Part shown: piece after piece, positions 18,463-26,863 of the stretch | Position numbering within the stretch: the stretch's first letter is position 1 | How the letters are laid out: every line of letters begins with the position of its first letter | Assembly (NCBI GenBank): GCA_018662365.1 | Contig: JABJGH010000014.1 | Span: 1-53,428 of the forward strand | Source of the DNA: Chloroflexota bacterium | GTDB lineage: Bacteria > Chloroflexota > Anaerolineae > Anaerolineales > UBA11579 | Reading direction: 5' to 3' | Length of the DNA: 53,428 nt | The notes under the pieces: generated by a model | Told to the model about the DNA's origin: nothing | Database searches by the model: none | The model's input: the letters and a program-made list of their open reading frames with translations, nothing else | Translations under genes and position numbers: made by a program

Positions 18463-18480
18463 AGTTTTTCTCCTAACGAC

Positions 18481-18512
18481 ATAAGGCCATTTCAGGAATT
18501 AGAAGGCCTTAT
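18481..18512. repeat. Inverted repeat upstream of the secreted-protein gene
   Basis: ATAAGGCC (18481-18488) and GGCCTTAT (18505-18512) are perfect 8-base arms with a 16-base spacer, just upstream of the minus-strand start at 18462. It could be a 5' leader hairpin or an operator. A shorter pair GCCATT/AATGGC lies near 18549-18562. The rest of 18463-18668 is AT-rich with nothing clear. Confidence 0.4.
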
Positions 18513-18668
18513 CAGGTTCAATATACAGCAAGTTATGATTATCAGCCATTCAAATGGCATTTTAAATACCTTTATTCATCTTGCTTGTATTGTTGCAATA
18601 TATATGCCATAAAATTAGGTTTTTTGATATATGAAACAACATTTTCACGCCGAAATTTTCAGATGGGG

Positions 18669-18684
18669 TAAAATTAATACTATG
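18669..18684 (+). promoter_or_regulatory. Possible -10 box placing alr on a leaderless transcript
   Basis: TAAAAT at 18669-18674 is followed after 7 bases by the ATG at 18682. No Shine-Dalgarno sequence precedes that ATG. If the -10 is real, transcription would start at or next to the start codon. The -35 is not convincing. Confidence 0.35.
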
Positions 18685-19830
18685 GATTCAAATAAGATTT
18701 CTTCTAGTAATTCCGAGATTTCCTCCAGGCCTTCTTTTATGGAAGTAGATCTTACTCGGCTAACTTCTAATTACAAGGCAATTCAAAATTTTGTAGGTGA
18801 TTCGACTGTAATGCCTATTGTCAAAGCAAATGCTTATGGTCATGGAATAGTAAGAGTTAGTCAGCATTTGTCTTCTTTGGGAGCTAAAATTTTAGGGGTT
18901 GCATTTGTGGAAGAAGCCCTAGTTTTACGTAGAGCAGGATTAAAAATTCCAATATTGGTTTTAGGGGGTGTGCTCGGGGAGCAAATTCCCCTTTATTTAG
19001 AAAACGATTTGATCATCACTGCATCATCCATCGAAAAATTAGAGCAAATTGACCAAATCGCAGGAAAAATGGATATCAAGGCGAAAGTTCATTTGAAAAT
19101 TGATACTGGAATGGAAAGGATTGGGGTCCATTATTACACTGCAGAGACTCTTTTAGAGGCTTCTCTCAAAGTAAAGAATACTTTTGTGGAAGGAATTTTT
19201 AGCCATTTTGCAAATGCAGATTCGGCCGATCTAACAAATGCTAATTTGCAATTGGAAAGATTTAATGGAGTCTTATCTTTTTATGAGAAGCGAAGCTTGC
19301 GCACACCCTTGAGACATATTGCTAATTCTGGGGCAGTCTTGCAATTGCCAGAAAGCCAATTTGATATCGTTAGACCCGGAATCTTAATGTATGGGGTATA
19401 TCCTTCAAATGAGGTAATTCAATCCATTAAAGTGAAACCAGTGATGTCATGGAAATCAAAGGTCGTATATTTTAAAGTTGTAAAACCTGGGCATCCAGTA
19501 AGTTATGGTTCAATTTGGCAAAGTGAAAAAATGGTTCGGGTAGTCACGATTCCGGTCGGATATGGGGATGGGTATTTTAGGAGTATGACTGAAAAAGCAG
19601 AAGTAATTTTAGATGGAAAGCGATATCCTGTAGTTGGAAGAATTTGTATGGATCAATTTATGGTCAATATTGATTGGGATAGTGCCTACAATAATGATGA
19701 AGTAATTCTAGTTGGGGAGTCAAAAAAAGAAAAGATTACAGTGGAGGATCTAGCAAACTGGGCAGGCACGATCCCCTATGAAATTTTAACCAATATTAAT
19801 ACTCGTGTGCCTCGGGTATACAAAGAATAA
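18682..19830 (+). CDS. alr: Alanine racemase
   Basis: PLP enzyme making D-alanine for peptidoglycan. The PLP-binding lysine is in VKANAYGHG (Lys48 from this start). The second-subunit catalytic Tyr is in PVSYGSIW, and PVGYGDGY follows. The fold-type III TIM barrel then a beta domain gives 382 residues, the normal length. The ATG at 18682 is preferred because the barrel begins right after it (RPSFMEVDLTRL); an upstream in-frame ATG at 18631 would add 17 residues with no support. Neither start has a clear ribosome binding site. The nudix gene starts 10 bases after the stop, so the two are probably co-transcribed. Confidence 0.95.
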   Translation: MDSNKISSSNSEISSRPSFMEVDLTRLTSNYKAIQNFVGDSTVMPIVKANAYGHGIVRVSQHLSSLGAKILGVAFVEEALVLRRAGLKIPILVLGGVLGEQIPLYLENDLIITASSIEKLEQIDQIAGKMDIKAKVHLKIDTGMERIGVHYYTAETLLEASLKVKNTFVEGIFSHFANADSADLTNANLQLERFNGVLSFYEKRSLRTPLRHIANSGAVLQLPESQFDIVRPGILMYGVYPSNEVIQSIKVKPVMSWKSKVVYFKVVKPGHPVSYGSIWQSEKMVRVVTIPVGYGDGYFRSMTEKAEVILDGKRYPVVGRICMDQFMVNIDWDSAYNNDEVILVGESKKEKITVEDLANWAGTIPYEILTNINTRVPRVYKE

Positions 19831-19840
19831 ATAAATTGAT

Positions 19841-20260
19841 ATGACTGAAAATGTATTGTTGGCAGGAGTGATCTTAGAGGATTCGAATGGGCATATCGCC
19901 CTTCAATTGCGAGATGAGGATCCTAAAATAATAAATCCTGGATTATGGAGTATTTTCGGGGGTCATATTGAAATAGGGGAACTTCCTGGAAATGCTGCCC
20001 AAAGAGAAATGCTCGAAGAATTGTCAATACACATCAGCTTAGAAAAATTAGATCTCTTAGGAAAGTTTGAGCATCACCAAAAATTATTTTATGTATTTCA
20101 TTATCAAGTGACCGATGAAATGAATGATGTAACCCTAAAAGAAGGACAAGATTGGCGTTGGTGCACAACCGATGAGATAAATTCTGGAGAAATAAATGGT
20201 AAAAATATTGTAGACTACCATATTGAATTTATCCAAAGATTTCGTGGGGGGAATATTTAA
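19841..20260 (+). CDS. NUDIX hydrolase
   Basis: 139 residues. The Nudix box is complete: G-HIEIG-E-LPGNAAQ-RE-M-LEE-L at residues ~44-64, giving the Mg-binding REMLEE. These enzymes cleave nucleoside diphosphates linked to another moiety; the substrate cannot be told from the sequence. It begins 10 bases after alr and probably shares its transcript. Next gene ribA has its own likely promoter. Confidence 0.88.
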   Translation: MTENVLLAGVILEDSNGHIALQLRDEDPKIINPGLWSIFGGHIEIGELPGNAAQREMLEELSIHISLEKLDLLGKFEHHQKLFYVFHYQVTDEMNDVTLKEGQDWRWCTTDEINSGEINGKNIVDYHIEFIQRFRGGNI

Positions 20261-20323
20261 TTCATTTAATCCTTTATTCAAAAGTTTTTCGCTCAATCAG
20301 CAAAGGGTTAGTATAGACGGGAG

Positions 20324-20332
20324 TGGTAAAAT
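20324..20332 (+). promoter_or_regulatory. Possible extended -10 promoter of ribA
   Basis: TGGTAAAAT (TGG 20324-20326, TAAAAT 20327-20332) lies 79 bases before the ribA ATG. No -35 is evident. The leader shows none of the conserved FMN-riboswitch core. Confidence 0.4.
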
Positions 20333-20411
20333 GTCTCCTAAGATTTTGGTTTTAAAAAATTCGAATATACCTTAAATGGGTGTAACTCATTAAATCATTT
20401 ATGGAGATTGG

Positions 20412-21038
20412 ATGGAAAAGGAAGTTATGGTTACCCGCGAGGTGACCACAAGAATTCCGACTAAATATGGGGATTTTCAATTGTATTTCTATTCGAATAC
20501 TCTGGATGATAAGGAGCATCTTGCGTTTGTCAAAGGTGATGTGAGTGGACAGCAAGATATCCTGGTTAGAGTGCATTCTGAATGTTTTACGGGCGATGTG
20601 CTAGGGTCTCAAAGATGTGATTGCGGAGAGCAATTAGAAAACTCTCTAAAGTTAATATCCGAGGAGGGCAGGGGAGTATTTATATATATGCGACAAGAAG
20701 GCCGTGGGATTGGGCTCTTTGAAAAATTGCGGGCATATAACCTTCAGGATCAGGGCTTTGATACTGTGGACGCAAATCTGGAGTTAGGCCATGAATCTGA
20801 TCAAAGGGACTACACGATAACAGCAGAAATATTGAAAGATCTCGACGTTTATTCGATCCAACTGATCACCAACAACCCTCTGAAAATCGAAAGTTTAGAA
20901 AACTCTGGGATCAAAGTTGAAAAGCGAATTCCTCAAGTGCCCAGCATAAATGCCAATAACGCAGGATATTTAGAAACCAAAATTCTTAAAATGGATCATT
21001 TACTAGATTTTCCCTTTGAAAAATCTGGTGATAAGTAA
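20412..21038 (+). CDS. ribA: GTP cyclohydrolase II
   Basis: First step of riboflavin synthesis: opens GTP to the diaminopyrimidine phosphate. 208 residues with no fused DHBP synthase, so a monofunctional RibA. The three zinc cysteines lie in HSECFTGDVLGSQRCDCG. The catalytic RQEGRGIGL and the family motif NLELGHESDQRDY follow, then LITNNPLKIE. ATG at 20412 with GGAGATTGG directly upstream; other rib genes are not in the window. It sits before lspA with a 37-base gap. Confidence 0.95.
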   Translation: MEKEVMVTREVTTRIPTKYGDFQLYFYSNTLDDKEHLAFVKGDVSGQQDILVRVHSECFTGDVLGSQRCDCGEQLENSLKLISEEGRGVFIYMRQEGRGIGLFEKLRAYNLQDQGFDTVDANLELGHESDQRDYTITAEILKDLDVYSIQLITNNPLKIESLENSGIKVEKRIPQVPSINANNAGYLETKILKMDHLLDFPFEKSGDK

Positions 21039-21075
21039 TGAATTTCAACCTGCATCAAATATATAAGGATATCAA

Positions 21076-21717
21076 GTGACGGACAATAAATTGATAAATA
21101 AGGATACAAATAGTGAACACAATCCCGAAGGAAACTTTTCTAAGGTGATTGAATGGCTGAAAAAAATCTTTCTCGATGAAGAGTTGGAGTCCCAGCCACC
21201 CCGAAGTAGATCAGAATATATCGCCGACTACTCCAAATTAGCTGCAATTGCCACGGGTATTGTTGTGCTCGACCAACTTTCAAAAAATTGGATTCGTTCA
21301 AACATAAATTATGGCCAACAATGGATCCCGTTTGAATCATTATCGCCATATTTCAGATTGGTCAACTGGTCAAATACGGGCGCAGCATTTGGGATTTTTC
21401 AGGGAGCTAGCTTATTTTTTACCATCCTGGCATTTTTTGTAGCGTTGATGATCTTGGTCTATTATTCTGTTATACCTGCTCATGAAAAAGTACAGCGTTT
21501 CACCTTAGCTATGATGCTTGGGGGCGCAATCGGAAATCTTATCGATCGCCTTCAATTTGGTGAGGTCACAGATTTTATCGCCGTGGGAAATTTTCCAGTT
21601 TTTAATATAGCTGATTCGAGCATTAGTGTCGGCGCCGGAATCTTATTAATTGCATACTTTTTTGAATGGAGAAAAATAAAGAAAGAAGAGAATAAAGGGG
21701 ATGCGACACTTGAGTAA
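21076..21717 (+). CDS. lspA: Lipoprotein signal peptidase (signal peptidase II) with N-terminal extension
   Basis: Membrane aspartyl protease that removes the signal peptide of lipoproteins after Lgt acts. 213 residues from a GTG start with AAGGAT five bases upstream. Four membrane segments are visible (~57-75, 108-130, 135-155 and 185-205). Active-site blocks are SNTGAAFGIFQG, GNLIDRLQFGEVTDF and FNIADSSI, holding the two catalytic Asp. The first ~55 residues are a charged cytoplasmic extension with PPRSRSEYIADY, absent from the usual 150-170-residue enzymes. The last 17 bases overlap the pseudouridine-synthase gene, a common lspA-rluD arrangement. Confidence 0.95.
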   Translation: MTDNKLINKDTNSEHNPEGNFSKVIEWLKKIFLDEELESQPPRSRSEYIADYSKLAAIATGIVVLDQLSKNWIRSNINYGQQWIPFESLSPYFRLVNWSNTGAAFGIFQGASLFFTILAFFVALMILVYYSVIPAHEKVQRFTLAMMLGGAIGNLIDRLQFGEVTDFIAVGNFPVFNIADSSISVGAGILLIAYFFEWRKIKKEENKGDATLE

Positions 21718-22633
21718 AAATAAGGAACTTGAATTCTTATTCAATTCGGATAAAAAACAAAGATTGGATCATTTTTTAGTTGAAAAAATGCCAGAATTTA
21801 CTCGATCGTTTATTCAAAATTTAATTAAAAATGAGTCAGTTGTTGTTTCTGGTGAGATAATAAAAAAATCCGGCTATAAATTAGATTCGAAAGCCAAGAT
21901 TCAGGTAAATGTGCCCGAAATTGTAACAACAGATTTATTGCCTGAAAATATACCCTTAGATGTTATTTTTGAAAACAAAGATGTGATCCTGATTAATAAA
22001 GAAGCAGGAATGGTCGTTCACCCATCCGCGGGTCATGAAAGTGGAACGCTTGTAAATGCAGTATTAGCCCACGCTGCTGATATTGAAGGTATCGGCGGAG
22101 AAAAACGTCCTGGATTAGTTCATCGACTGGATAAAGATACTTCCGGATTAATTATCCTTGCAAAGAGCGATAATGCTCTTCAAGTATTACAAAAACAATT
22201 CAAAGAGCGCACAGTCATTAAGCGATATCTTGCCCTGGTTGAAGGATCGCCCACTACCCCAAATGGGAAAATAGAAACATTTATCGGGCGAGATCCCAGG
22301 GTGCGCCAGCGCATGGCGGTTGTTCCAGAATCGCGTGGAAAAATTGCGATCAGTGAATATAAAGTATTGGAGAAATTTGAATCCCATTCTTTACTTGAAG
22401 TGACAATCTTCACGGGGCGCACACACCAGATTAGAGTCCAAATGGCATTCATTGGCAGTTCAATTGTGGGAGATAGGGTTTATGGAAGAAAGAGACCCTC
22501 GTTACCCCTAAAAAGACAATTTTTGCATGCGGCAGAATTAGAAATCACATTACCTGGAAAAGATAAACAGCAGGCCTTTACAGCTGAATTGCCATCTAAT
22601 TTGCAAATAATATTGGATGAATTACGTTCCTAG
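21701..22633 (+). CDS. RluD-type pseudouridine synthase
   Basis: Large-subunit rRNA (or tRNA) uridine-to-pseudouridine isomerase, 310 residues. An S4-like RNA-binding domain ([23 protein letters not shown], residues ~20-60 overall) precedes the catalytic domain. The catalytic Asp144 lies in [10 protein letters not shown], followed by the [11 protein letters not shown] motif. The ATG at 21701 abuts AAGGGG; a TTG at 21710 has better spacing and could be the start. It overlaps lspA and is 16 bases before ltaE, so it is in an operon. RluA, RluC and RluD cannot be separated by eye. Confidence 0.92.
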   Translation: MRHLSKNKELEFLFNSDKKQRLDHFLVEKMPEFTRSFIQNLIKNESVVVSGEIIKKSGYKLDSKAKIQVNVPEIVTTDLLPENIPLDVIFENKDVILINKEAGMVVHPSAGHESGTLVNAVLAHAADIEGIGGEKRPGLVHRLDKDTSGLIILAKSDNALQVLQKQFKERTVIKRYLALVEGSPTTPNGKIETFIGRDPRVRQRMAVVPESRGKIAISEYKVLEKFESHSLLEVTIFTGRTHQIRVQMAFIGSSIVGDRVYGRKRPSLPLKRQFLHAAELEITLPGKDKQQAFTAELPSNLQIILDELRS

Positions 22634-22649
22634 ATACAAGTGAGGAAAA

Positions 22650-23690
22650 ATGGAAACACTAGATTTTCGATCTGATACGGTCACCAAACCCACTCCCGAA
22701 ATGTGGGAGGCAATTGCTAAAGCAGAAGTGGGGGATGATGTCTATGGTGAGGATCCCAGCATCAATAAACTACAAGAACTCTCAGCCCATATGCTGGGTA
22801 AAGAGGCCGCCCTATTTGTTCCAACAGGAACGATGGGAAATCTGATCGCAATGCTTGTACATTGCCAACGGGGTGATGAAATGATCGTTGGAAATCTGGC
22901 ACATGCTTACCTATCTGAGGCTGGAGGGATGGCAGCCCTAGGTGGAATATTTCCTAATGTGCTCGTAAACCAAACGGACGGAACTCTGCTGCTAGACGAT
23001 ATTCAAGCGGGCATTAAGCCGGATGATAATCATTTTGCGATCACTCGTATGATTACATTAGAAAATACACATAATCGATGTGGTGGGGTTTCCTTATCAA
23101 CCGATTATGTAAATTCCGTAGCCAATATTGCCAAACAGCATGGTCTAAAATTTCATATAGATGGCGCTCGTATTTTTAATGCAGCTGTCGATCAGGGAAA
23201 AGATGTCAAAGAATTATTGGCGGGGGCAGATTCGGTAACCTTTTGCCTAAGCAAAGGTTTAGCTGCCCCCGTAGGTTCTGTGCTATGTGGTTCCAAAGAA
23301 TTTATTTATAAAGCACAAAGAGCCAGGAAACAATTGGGTGGGGGAATGAGGCAAGCCGGGGTAGTTGCCTCAGCGGGAATTGTTGCCTTAGAAAAAATGA
23401 CCGGACGATTAGAAAAAGATCATCTTCGAGCCAAAAATTTAGCAATGGGTTTAGAAAAGATCGAGGGATTGAATCTATTAATAAATAACACGAATATGGT
23501 TTATTTTGATCTAGATCATGAAATAAATTTGACAATTGAGGAATTTATTTCCGAATCGGCAAAGTTGGGTCTTCTATTTGGCTACGAGGGAGGACGTCAG
23601 TTTAGGTTGGTAACTCACGTAGACATTACCGATTTAATGGTTGAAAATGCAATTGAAATCCTAAAAAAGCTTGTTGAAGAAAATCACTAA
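22650..23690 (+). CDS. ltaE: Low-specificity L-threonine aldolase
   Basis: PLP enzyme splitting threonine (and allo-threonine) to glycine and acetaldehyde. 346 residues. The N-terminal [14 protein letters not shown] is diagnostic. The PLP-contacting Asp171 is in HIDGARIFN and Lys202 in [12 protein letters not shown]. An [11 protein letters not shown] segment follows the start. ATG with GTGAGGAAA upstream. It is the last gene of the lspA cluster before the Xer-like gene's own promoter. Confidence 0.93.
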   Translation: METLDFRSDTVTKPTPEMWEAIAKAEVGDDVYGEDPSINKLQELSAHMLGKEAALFVPTGTMGNLIAMLVHCQRGDEMIVGNLAHAYLSEAGGMAALGGIFPNVLVNQTDGTLLLDDIQAGIKPDDNHFAITRMITLENTHNRCGGVSLSTDYVNSVANIAKQHGLKFHIDGARIFNAAVDQGKDVKELLAGADSVTFCLSKGLAAPVGSVLCGSKEFIYKAQRARKQLGGGMRQAGVVASAGIVALEKMTGRLEKDHLRAKNLAMGLEKIEGLNLLINNTNMVYFDLDHEINLTIEEFISESAKLGLLFGYEGGRQFRLVTHVDITDLMVENAIEILKKLVEENH

Positions 23691-23752
23691 CATAATTTTA
23701 GTTAATTTCACTTCACTTCAACTGGCAAAATTGGATGCAATTCACGCAAAAA

Positions 23753-23761
23753 TGTTATAAT
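23753..23761 (+). promoter_or_regulatory. Extended -10 promoter of the Xer-like / purine phosphorylase operon
   Basis: TGTTATAAT (TATAAT 23756-23761) 71 bases before the ATG at 23833. A TTGGAT lies 19 bases upstream of the -10, longer than ideal. It would start the long co-directional run that includes the purine nucleoside phosphorylase. Confidence 0.55.
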
Positions 23762-23832
23762 TAACCTCATTGATCATTTGGCTGAATATAAATTTCATGA
23801 TCAAATATTATTAATTTATTACAAAGGTAAAT

Positions 23833-24735
23833 ATGCTCATAGAATTGCAACTCCCCGCGTTTTTTACAAATTTAGAGGAAGTTTCAAAATATTCGTCCAG
23901 TACGCTTGAGGCTTATAAAAACGATATAAATCGTTTTTTGCAATACCTAAAAGATTCTATTCAGCGAAAACCCACCGTCCCAGATTTTACTCGCAGAGCA
24001 ATCTCAGATTATTTAAAAAATGAACGGAAATCCGGGTTTAAGCCCAGTACCCTTTATCGAAGGCGAGCTTCAATCAGAAGACTTGGCGCATATCTAAAAG
24101 AAAAAGGATTACTGCTTTCAGACATGTCGAAAGAAGATGCGCCATTTTTACCATCCAGCGAAAGGAAAAAAGTTGTGGATGGGGGAGACCTAGTATCTAT
24201 CTCAAACAATGAGGTATCAAATTTAATTCAAGTAATATCAAGTTATGAGAACCCAAGAGCGGTAAGAGATTTAGCAATTATTCAACTCTTATTTGAGATC
24301 GGGATATCTATCGGAGACTTGGTTTCTTTAAATATTTCTGATTTTATTTTTAATCAGAAAGCGTTAAGAATAAGCGGGGAAAATCTAAGTGAAGAGATTC
24401 ATCCCATCCCAAATTCGTCGAATACAATTCAAAATTATCTGAATTTTGCCAGAAAAGATCTTACTCAGGATGATTCTGAGCATGCCTTATTTGTCAGCCA
24501 AATGGGGGGAAGGGTGAGTCGGCAGGGTACTTGGCAGGGAATCCGAAATTGGGGGAAACAGGCAAAATTAAGTATTGATCTATCCCCTAGAATAATTCGC
24601 CACACTGCCACTAAGGCAATGATCAAAGCAGGAAAAAAAATAGAAGAAATTCAATTTCTATTAGGTCATCAAAATATTTTTTCAACTCGAACATTGGTAA
24701 GAAGATTAAAAAAATCGACAAATTTTAATGTGTGA
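23833..24735 (+). CDS. Tyrosine-recombinase-fold (XerC/D-like) protein with degenerate active site
   Basis: 300 residues. Residues ~1-105 form an SAM-like N-terminal core-binding domain (YSSSTLEAYKNDINRFLQYLK); residues ~125-300 are a catalytic-fold domain. The order of blocks is that of Xer proteins, but key residues are replaced. Arg-I of the GLRxxEL block is Ser159 (GISIGDL). The beta-strand Lys region reads SGENLSEE. The first His of HxxR is Arg253 (RIIRH). The nucleophilic Tyr position is Leu288 (STRTL). Arg256 and His279 (LLGH) remain. It therefore probably binds DNA without strand exchange. The purine phosphorylase gene begins 13 bases after its stop. No dif-like site or mobile element is seen. 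Confidence 0.82.
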   Translation: MLIELQLPAFFTNLEEVSKYSSSTLEAYKNDINRFLQYLKDSIQRKPTVPDFTRRAISDYLKNERKSGFKPSTLYRRRASIRRLGAYLKEKGLLLSDMSKEDAPFLPSSERKKVVDGGDLVSISNNEVSNLIQVISSYENPRAVRDLAIIQLLFEIGISIGDLVSLNISDFIFNQKALRISGENLSEEIHPIPNSSNTIQNYLNFARKDLTQDDSEHALFVSQMGGRVSRQGTWQGIRNWGKQAKLSIDLSPRIIRHTATKAMIKAGKKIEEIQFLLGHQNIFSTRTLVRRLKKSTNFNV

Positions 24736-24748
24736 AGTGAGGAATAAT

Positions 24749-25585
24749 ATGAGCACTTATCCAACTATGGAAGAGATCAATTCAATTGCAGAAATTATTA
24801 AATCTAAAACAAAGCATGAGCCTAAATTTGCCATGATTTTAGGTTCAGGTTTAGGCTCCTTAGCAAATGAAATTGAAGATGCAGACATAATTCACTACAG
24901 CGAACTGCCTGGATGGCCAGTATCTACAATTGAAGGACATTCCGGGCAATTGGTAATTGGCAAGCTAGAAGGGCAACCTGTGATGGTTATGCAGGGGCGT
25001 GCCCATTTTTATGAAGGCTACGATATGCCCAGAGTGGGTTTGCCCATCCGAGTAATGCAAACCGTTGGGTGCGACACCCTGGTTGTCACCAATGCTGCCG
25101 GTGCTGTTCATCCTGATTTTGAACCAGGTGACCTCATGTTGATCACCGACCATATTAATTTAGTAGGCATGGCGGGTTTGAACCCCCTTCGCGGGCCAAA
25201 TCTAAAAGAATTCGGCCCCAGATTTCCAGATATGAGCAAGGTTTATGATCGTGATTATGGAAAAATTGCTCGCCAAATATCTGATGAATTTGATCTCGGT
25301 ATGCAAGAAGGCGTCTATGTCTGTCTTGCAGGTCCCTCTTTTGAAACTCCCGCAGACCTTCGTTTTCTAAGGAATGTAGGCGTCGATGCAGTAGGGATGT
25401 CAACTGTGCCAGAAGCCATCGTCGCTCGCCATGGGGGAATGAGGGTATTAGGAATATCTGGTATTAGTAATAAAGCAAATTTGGACGGAGAAACAGAGAC
25501 CACACATGAAGAAGTTTTGGAAGCCGGAAATGTTTTGGTGCCAAAGCTAATCACTTTAGTTAGAAATTTTTTAAGAAAAATTTAA
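24749..25585 (+). CDS. punA: Purine nucleoside phosphorylase (trimeric, PunA type)
   Basis: Phosphorolysis of purine (deoxy)nucleosides in salvage. 278 residues. Family blocks: ILGSGLGSLA (phosphate loop), STIEGHSGQLVIG, QGRAHFYEGY, VVTNAAGAVHPDFEPGDLMLITDHIN, and AGPSFETPADLR; GISGISNKAN near the end holds the base-binding Asn. I start at ATG 24749 because GTGAGGA lies 7 bases before it; an ATG at 24728 is upstream in frame but overlaps the Xer-like gene. The next gene starts 16 bases later, consistent with an operon. Confidence 0.94.
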   Translation: MSTYPTMEEINSIAEIIKSKTKHEPKFAMILGSGLGSLANEIEDADIIHYSELPGWPVSTIEGHSGQLVIGKLEGQPVMVMQGRAHFYEGYDMPRVGLPIRVMQTVGCDTLVVTNAAGAVHPDFEPGDLMLITDHINLVGMAGLNPLRGPNLKEFGPRFPDMSKVYDRDYGKIARQISDEFDLGMQEGVYVCLAGPSFETPADLRFLRNVGVDAVGMSTVPEAIVARHGGMRVLGISGISNKANLDGETETTHEEVLEAGNVLVPKLITLVRNFLRKI

Positions 25586-25601
25586 AGGATCATCCCTTTA
25601 T

Positions 25602-26306
25602 ATGATTGGCATTCTAAAAATTTTTCAGACATATGAACAAACAATATACTTTATATTGGGCCTTGGGGGCTTGGTCTATTTTTGGCGATTTTATCAAGCA
25701 TGGCAAGAAGCTCGCGGTGCAGTTTTTGGTTTAGAAGCTGAAACCGCGCGGGCGGGAGTAAATCGCGCCGCGGTCTCCCTTTTTATTTTGTTACTAATCG
25801 CATTTATTGTATTCATATTAGTTACTTTTATTGCGCCCGTAATGGCCCCAGATATCCCTCAAGTCTTGCCGCTTCAACCCGTTGAAATTACGGCAACGTA
25901 CCTCGCTGACCCTGAGGCCGCCGAAACATTAGAAGCCATTGCTAATATCAGTGCCAGCCCTACACCCCTTCCTACGGTAGATGTTTCCCTCGAGGGTTGT
26001 GTCGAGGGTGAAATTGATATTACCTCTCCAGAAGATGGTGAGACGATTAGAGGTGTGGTTGAAGTTAGTGGGTCGGCCCAAGTCGTCAATTTTGATTTTT
26101 ATAAATTAGAAATTGCGAACCCAAGTAACAGCTTATGGCTAACCATTGAAGCTGGAAATAATCAGATACTTGAAAATGTGCTAGTTCCCAATTGGGATAC
26201 CTCCTTGTATTCACCAGGTGAATATATTCTTCAATTAGTTGTATACAGTGACAACGAAGCTCAAACGCCCTGCCGAATTCCAATTTTTATTGCTAATGAT
26301 CAATAA
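25602..26306 (+). CDS. Membrane protein with extracytoplasmic Ig-like domain
   Basis: 234 residues, family not recognised. Two hydrophobic segments: residues ~12-28 (IYFILGLGGLVYFWRFY) and ~56-80 (AVSLFILLLIAFIVFILVTFIAP). A short Thr/Pro-rich linker (SASPTPLPT) leads to a ~100-residue beta-rich domain (ITSPEDGETIRGVVEVSGSA...) with two cysteines (in EGCVEG and TPCRIP) that could form a disulfide outside the cell. The IxSPxxGxxIxGxVxVxGxA start is typical of bacterial Ig-like folds. It sits 16 bases after the purine phosphorylase and 12 bases before a GNAT gene; function unknown. Confidence 0.6.
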   Translation: MIGILKIFQTYEQTIYFILGLGGLVYFWRFYQAWQEARGAVFGLEAETARAGVNRAAVSLFILLLIAFIVFILVTFIAPVMAPDIPQVLPLQPVEITATYLADPEAAETLEAIANISASPTPLPTVDVSLEGCVEGEIDITSPEDGETIRGVVEVSGSAQVVNFDFYKLEIANPSNSLWLTIEAGNNQILENVLVPNWDTSLYSPGEYILQLVVYSDNEAQTPCRIPIFIANDQ

Positions 26307-26318
26307 CAAGGTTTGTAT

Positions 26319-26855
26319 ATGATCAAAACAAATATTAGATCTGTAAACAAGACGGATATTCCGACTTTGGTTGATTTGGATCCAAGTTATCATACGGAAT
26401 ATGTTTGGCAATTAGATATTGATAACCATGAAAAAGATATGAATATCCGATTTAGGGAAATGCGATTGCCTCGTTCGATGTTAGTTGAATATCCTAATCA
26501 ATTAAATGCTTTATCGGATCATTCAGAACAATACCTAAATATGCTTGTTTCAGAATTCGAAGATATGCCAATTGCCTTTATCGGCTTATCCCAAAGCCAT
26601 CCGTTAGGGTTGTTGGCCGTTACCGATCTCGTTGTTAAAAGAAGATTCCGTCGGGCAGGAATTGCTACCAGTTTACTTCGTGCAGCCCAATCCTGGGCTG
26701 TGAAAATCGGGAAAGATCATTTAGTAGTAGAAATGCAATCAAAAAATTATCCTGCGATCCAGTTGGTAAGCAAATTAGGATTTGAGTTTTCTGGATATAG
26801 CGATAAATATTACCCAAACCAAGATATTGCCTTGTTTTTTACTAAAAGGATATAA
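26319..26855 (+). CDS. GNAT family N-acetyltransferase
   Basis: 178 residues. Acetyl-CoA motif A is VTDLVVKRRFRRAGIATSLLRAA (R-R-A-G-I-A) in the second half, followed by VVEMQSKNYPAIQLVSKLGFEF, the usual motif B. The start at ATG 26319 is chosen over an in-frame TTG at 26313 because AAGG lies 7 bases before it. Substrate unknown. It lies in the same run as the membrane sensor gene, 8 bases upstream of it. Confidence 0.85.
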   Translation: MIKTNIRSVNKTDIPTLVDLDPSYHTEYVWQLDIDNHEKDMNIRFREMRLPRSMLVEYPNQLNALSDHSEQYLNMLVSEFEDMPIAFIGLSQSHPLGLLAVTDLVVKRRFRRAGIATSLLRAAQSWAVKIGKDHLVVEMQSKNYPAIQLVSKLGFEFSGYSDKYYPNQDIALFFTKRI

Positions 26856-26863
26856 ACTAATTT

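Noticed and set aside
20261-20411. FMN riboswitch upstream of ribA
   Set aside because: The conserved FMN-riboswitch core elements are not present in the 151-base gap.
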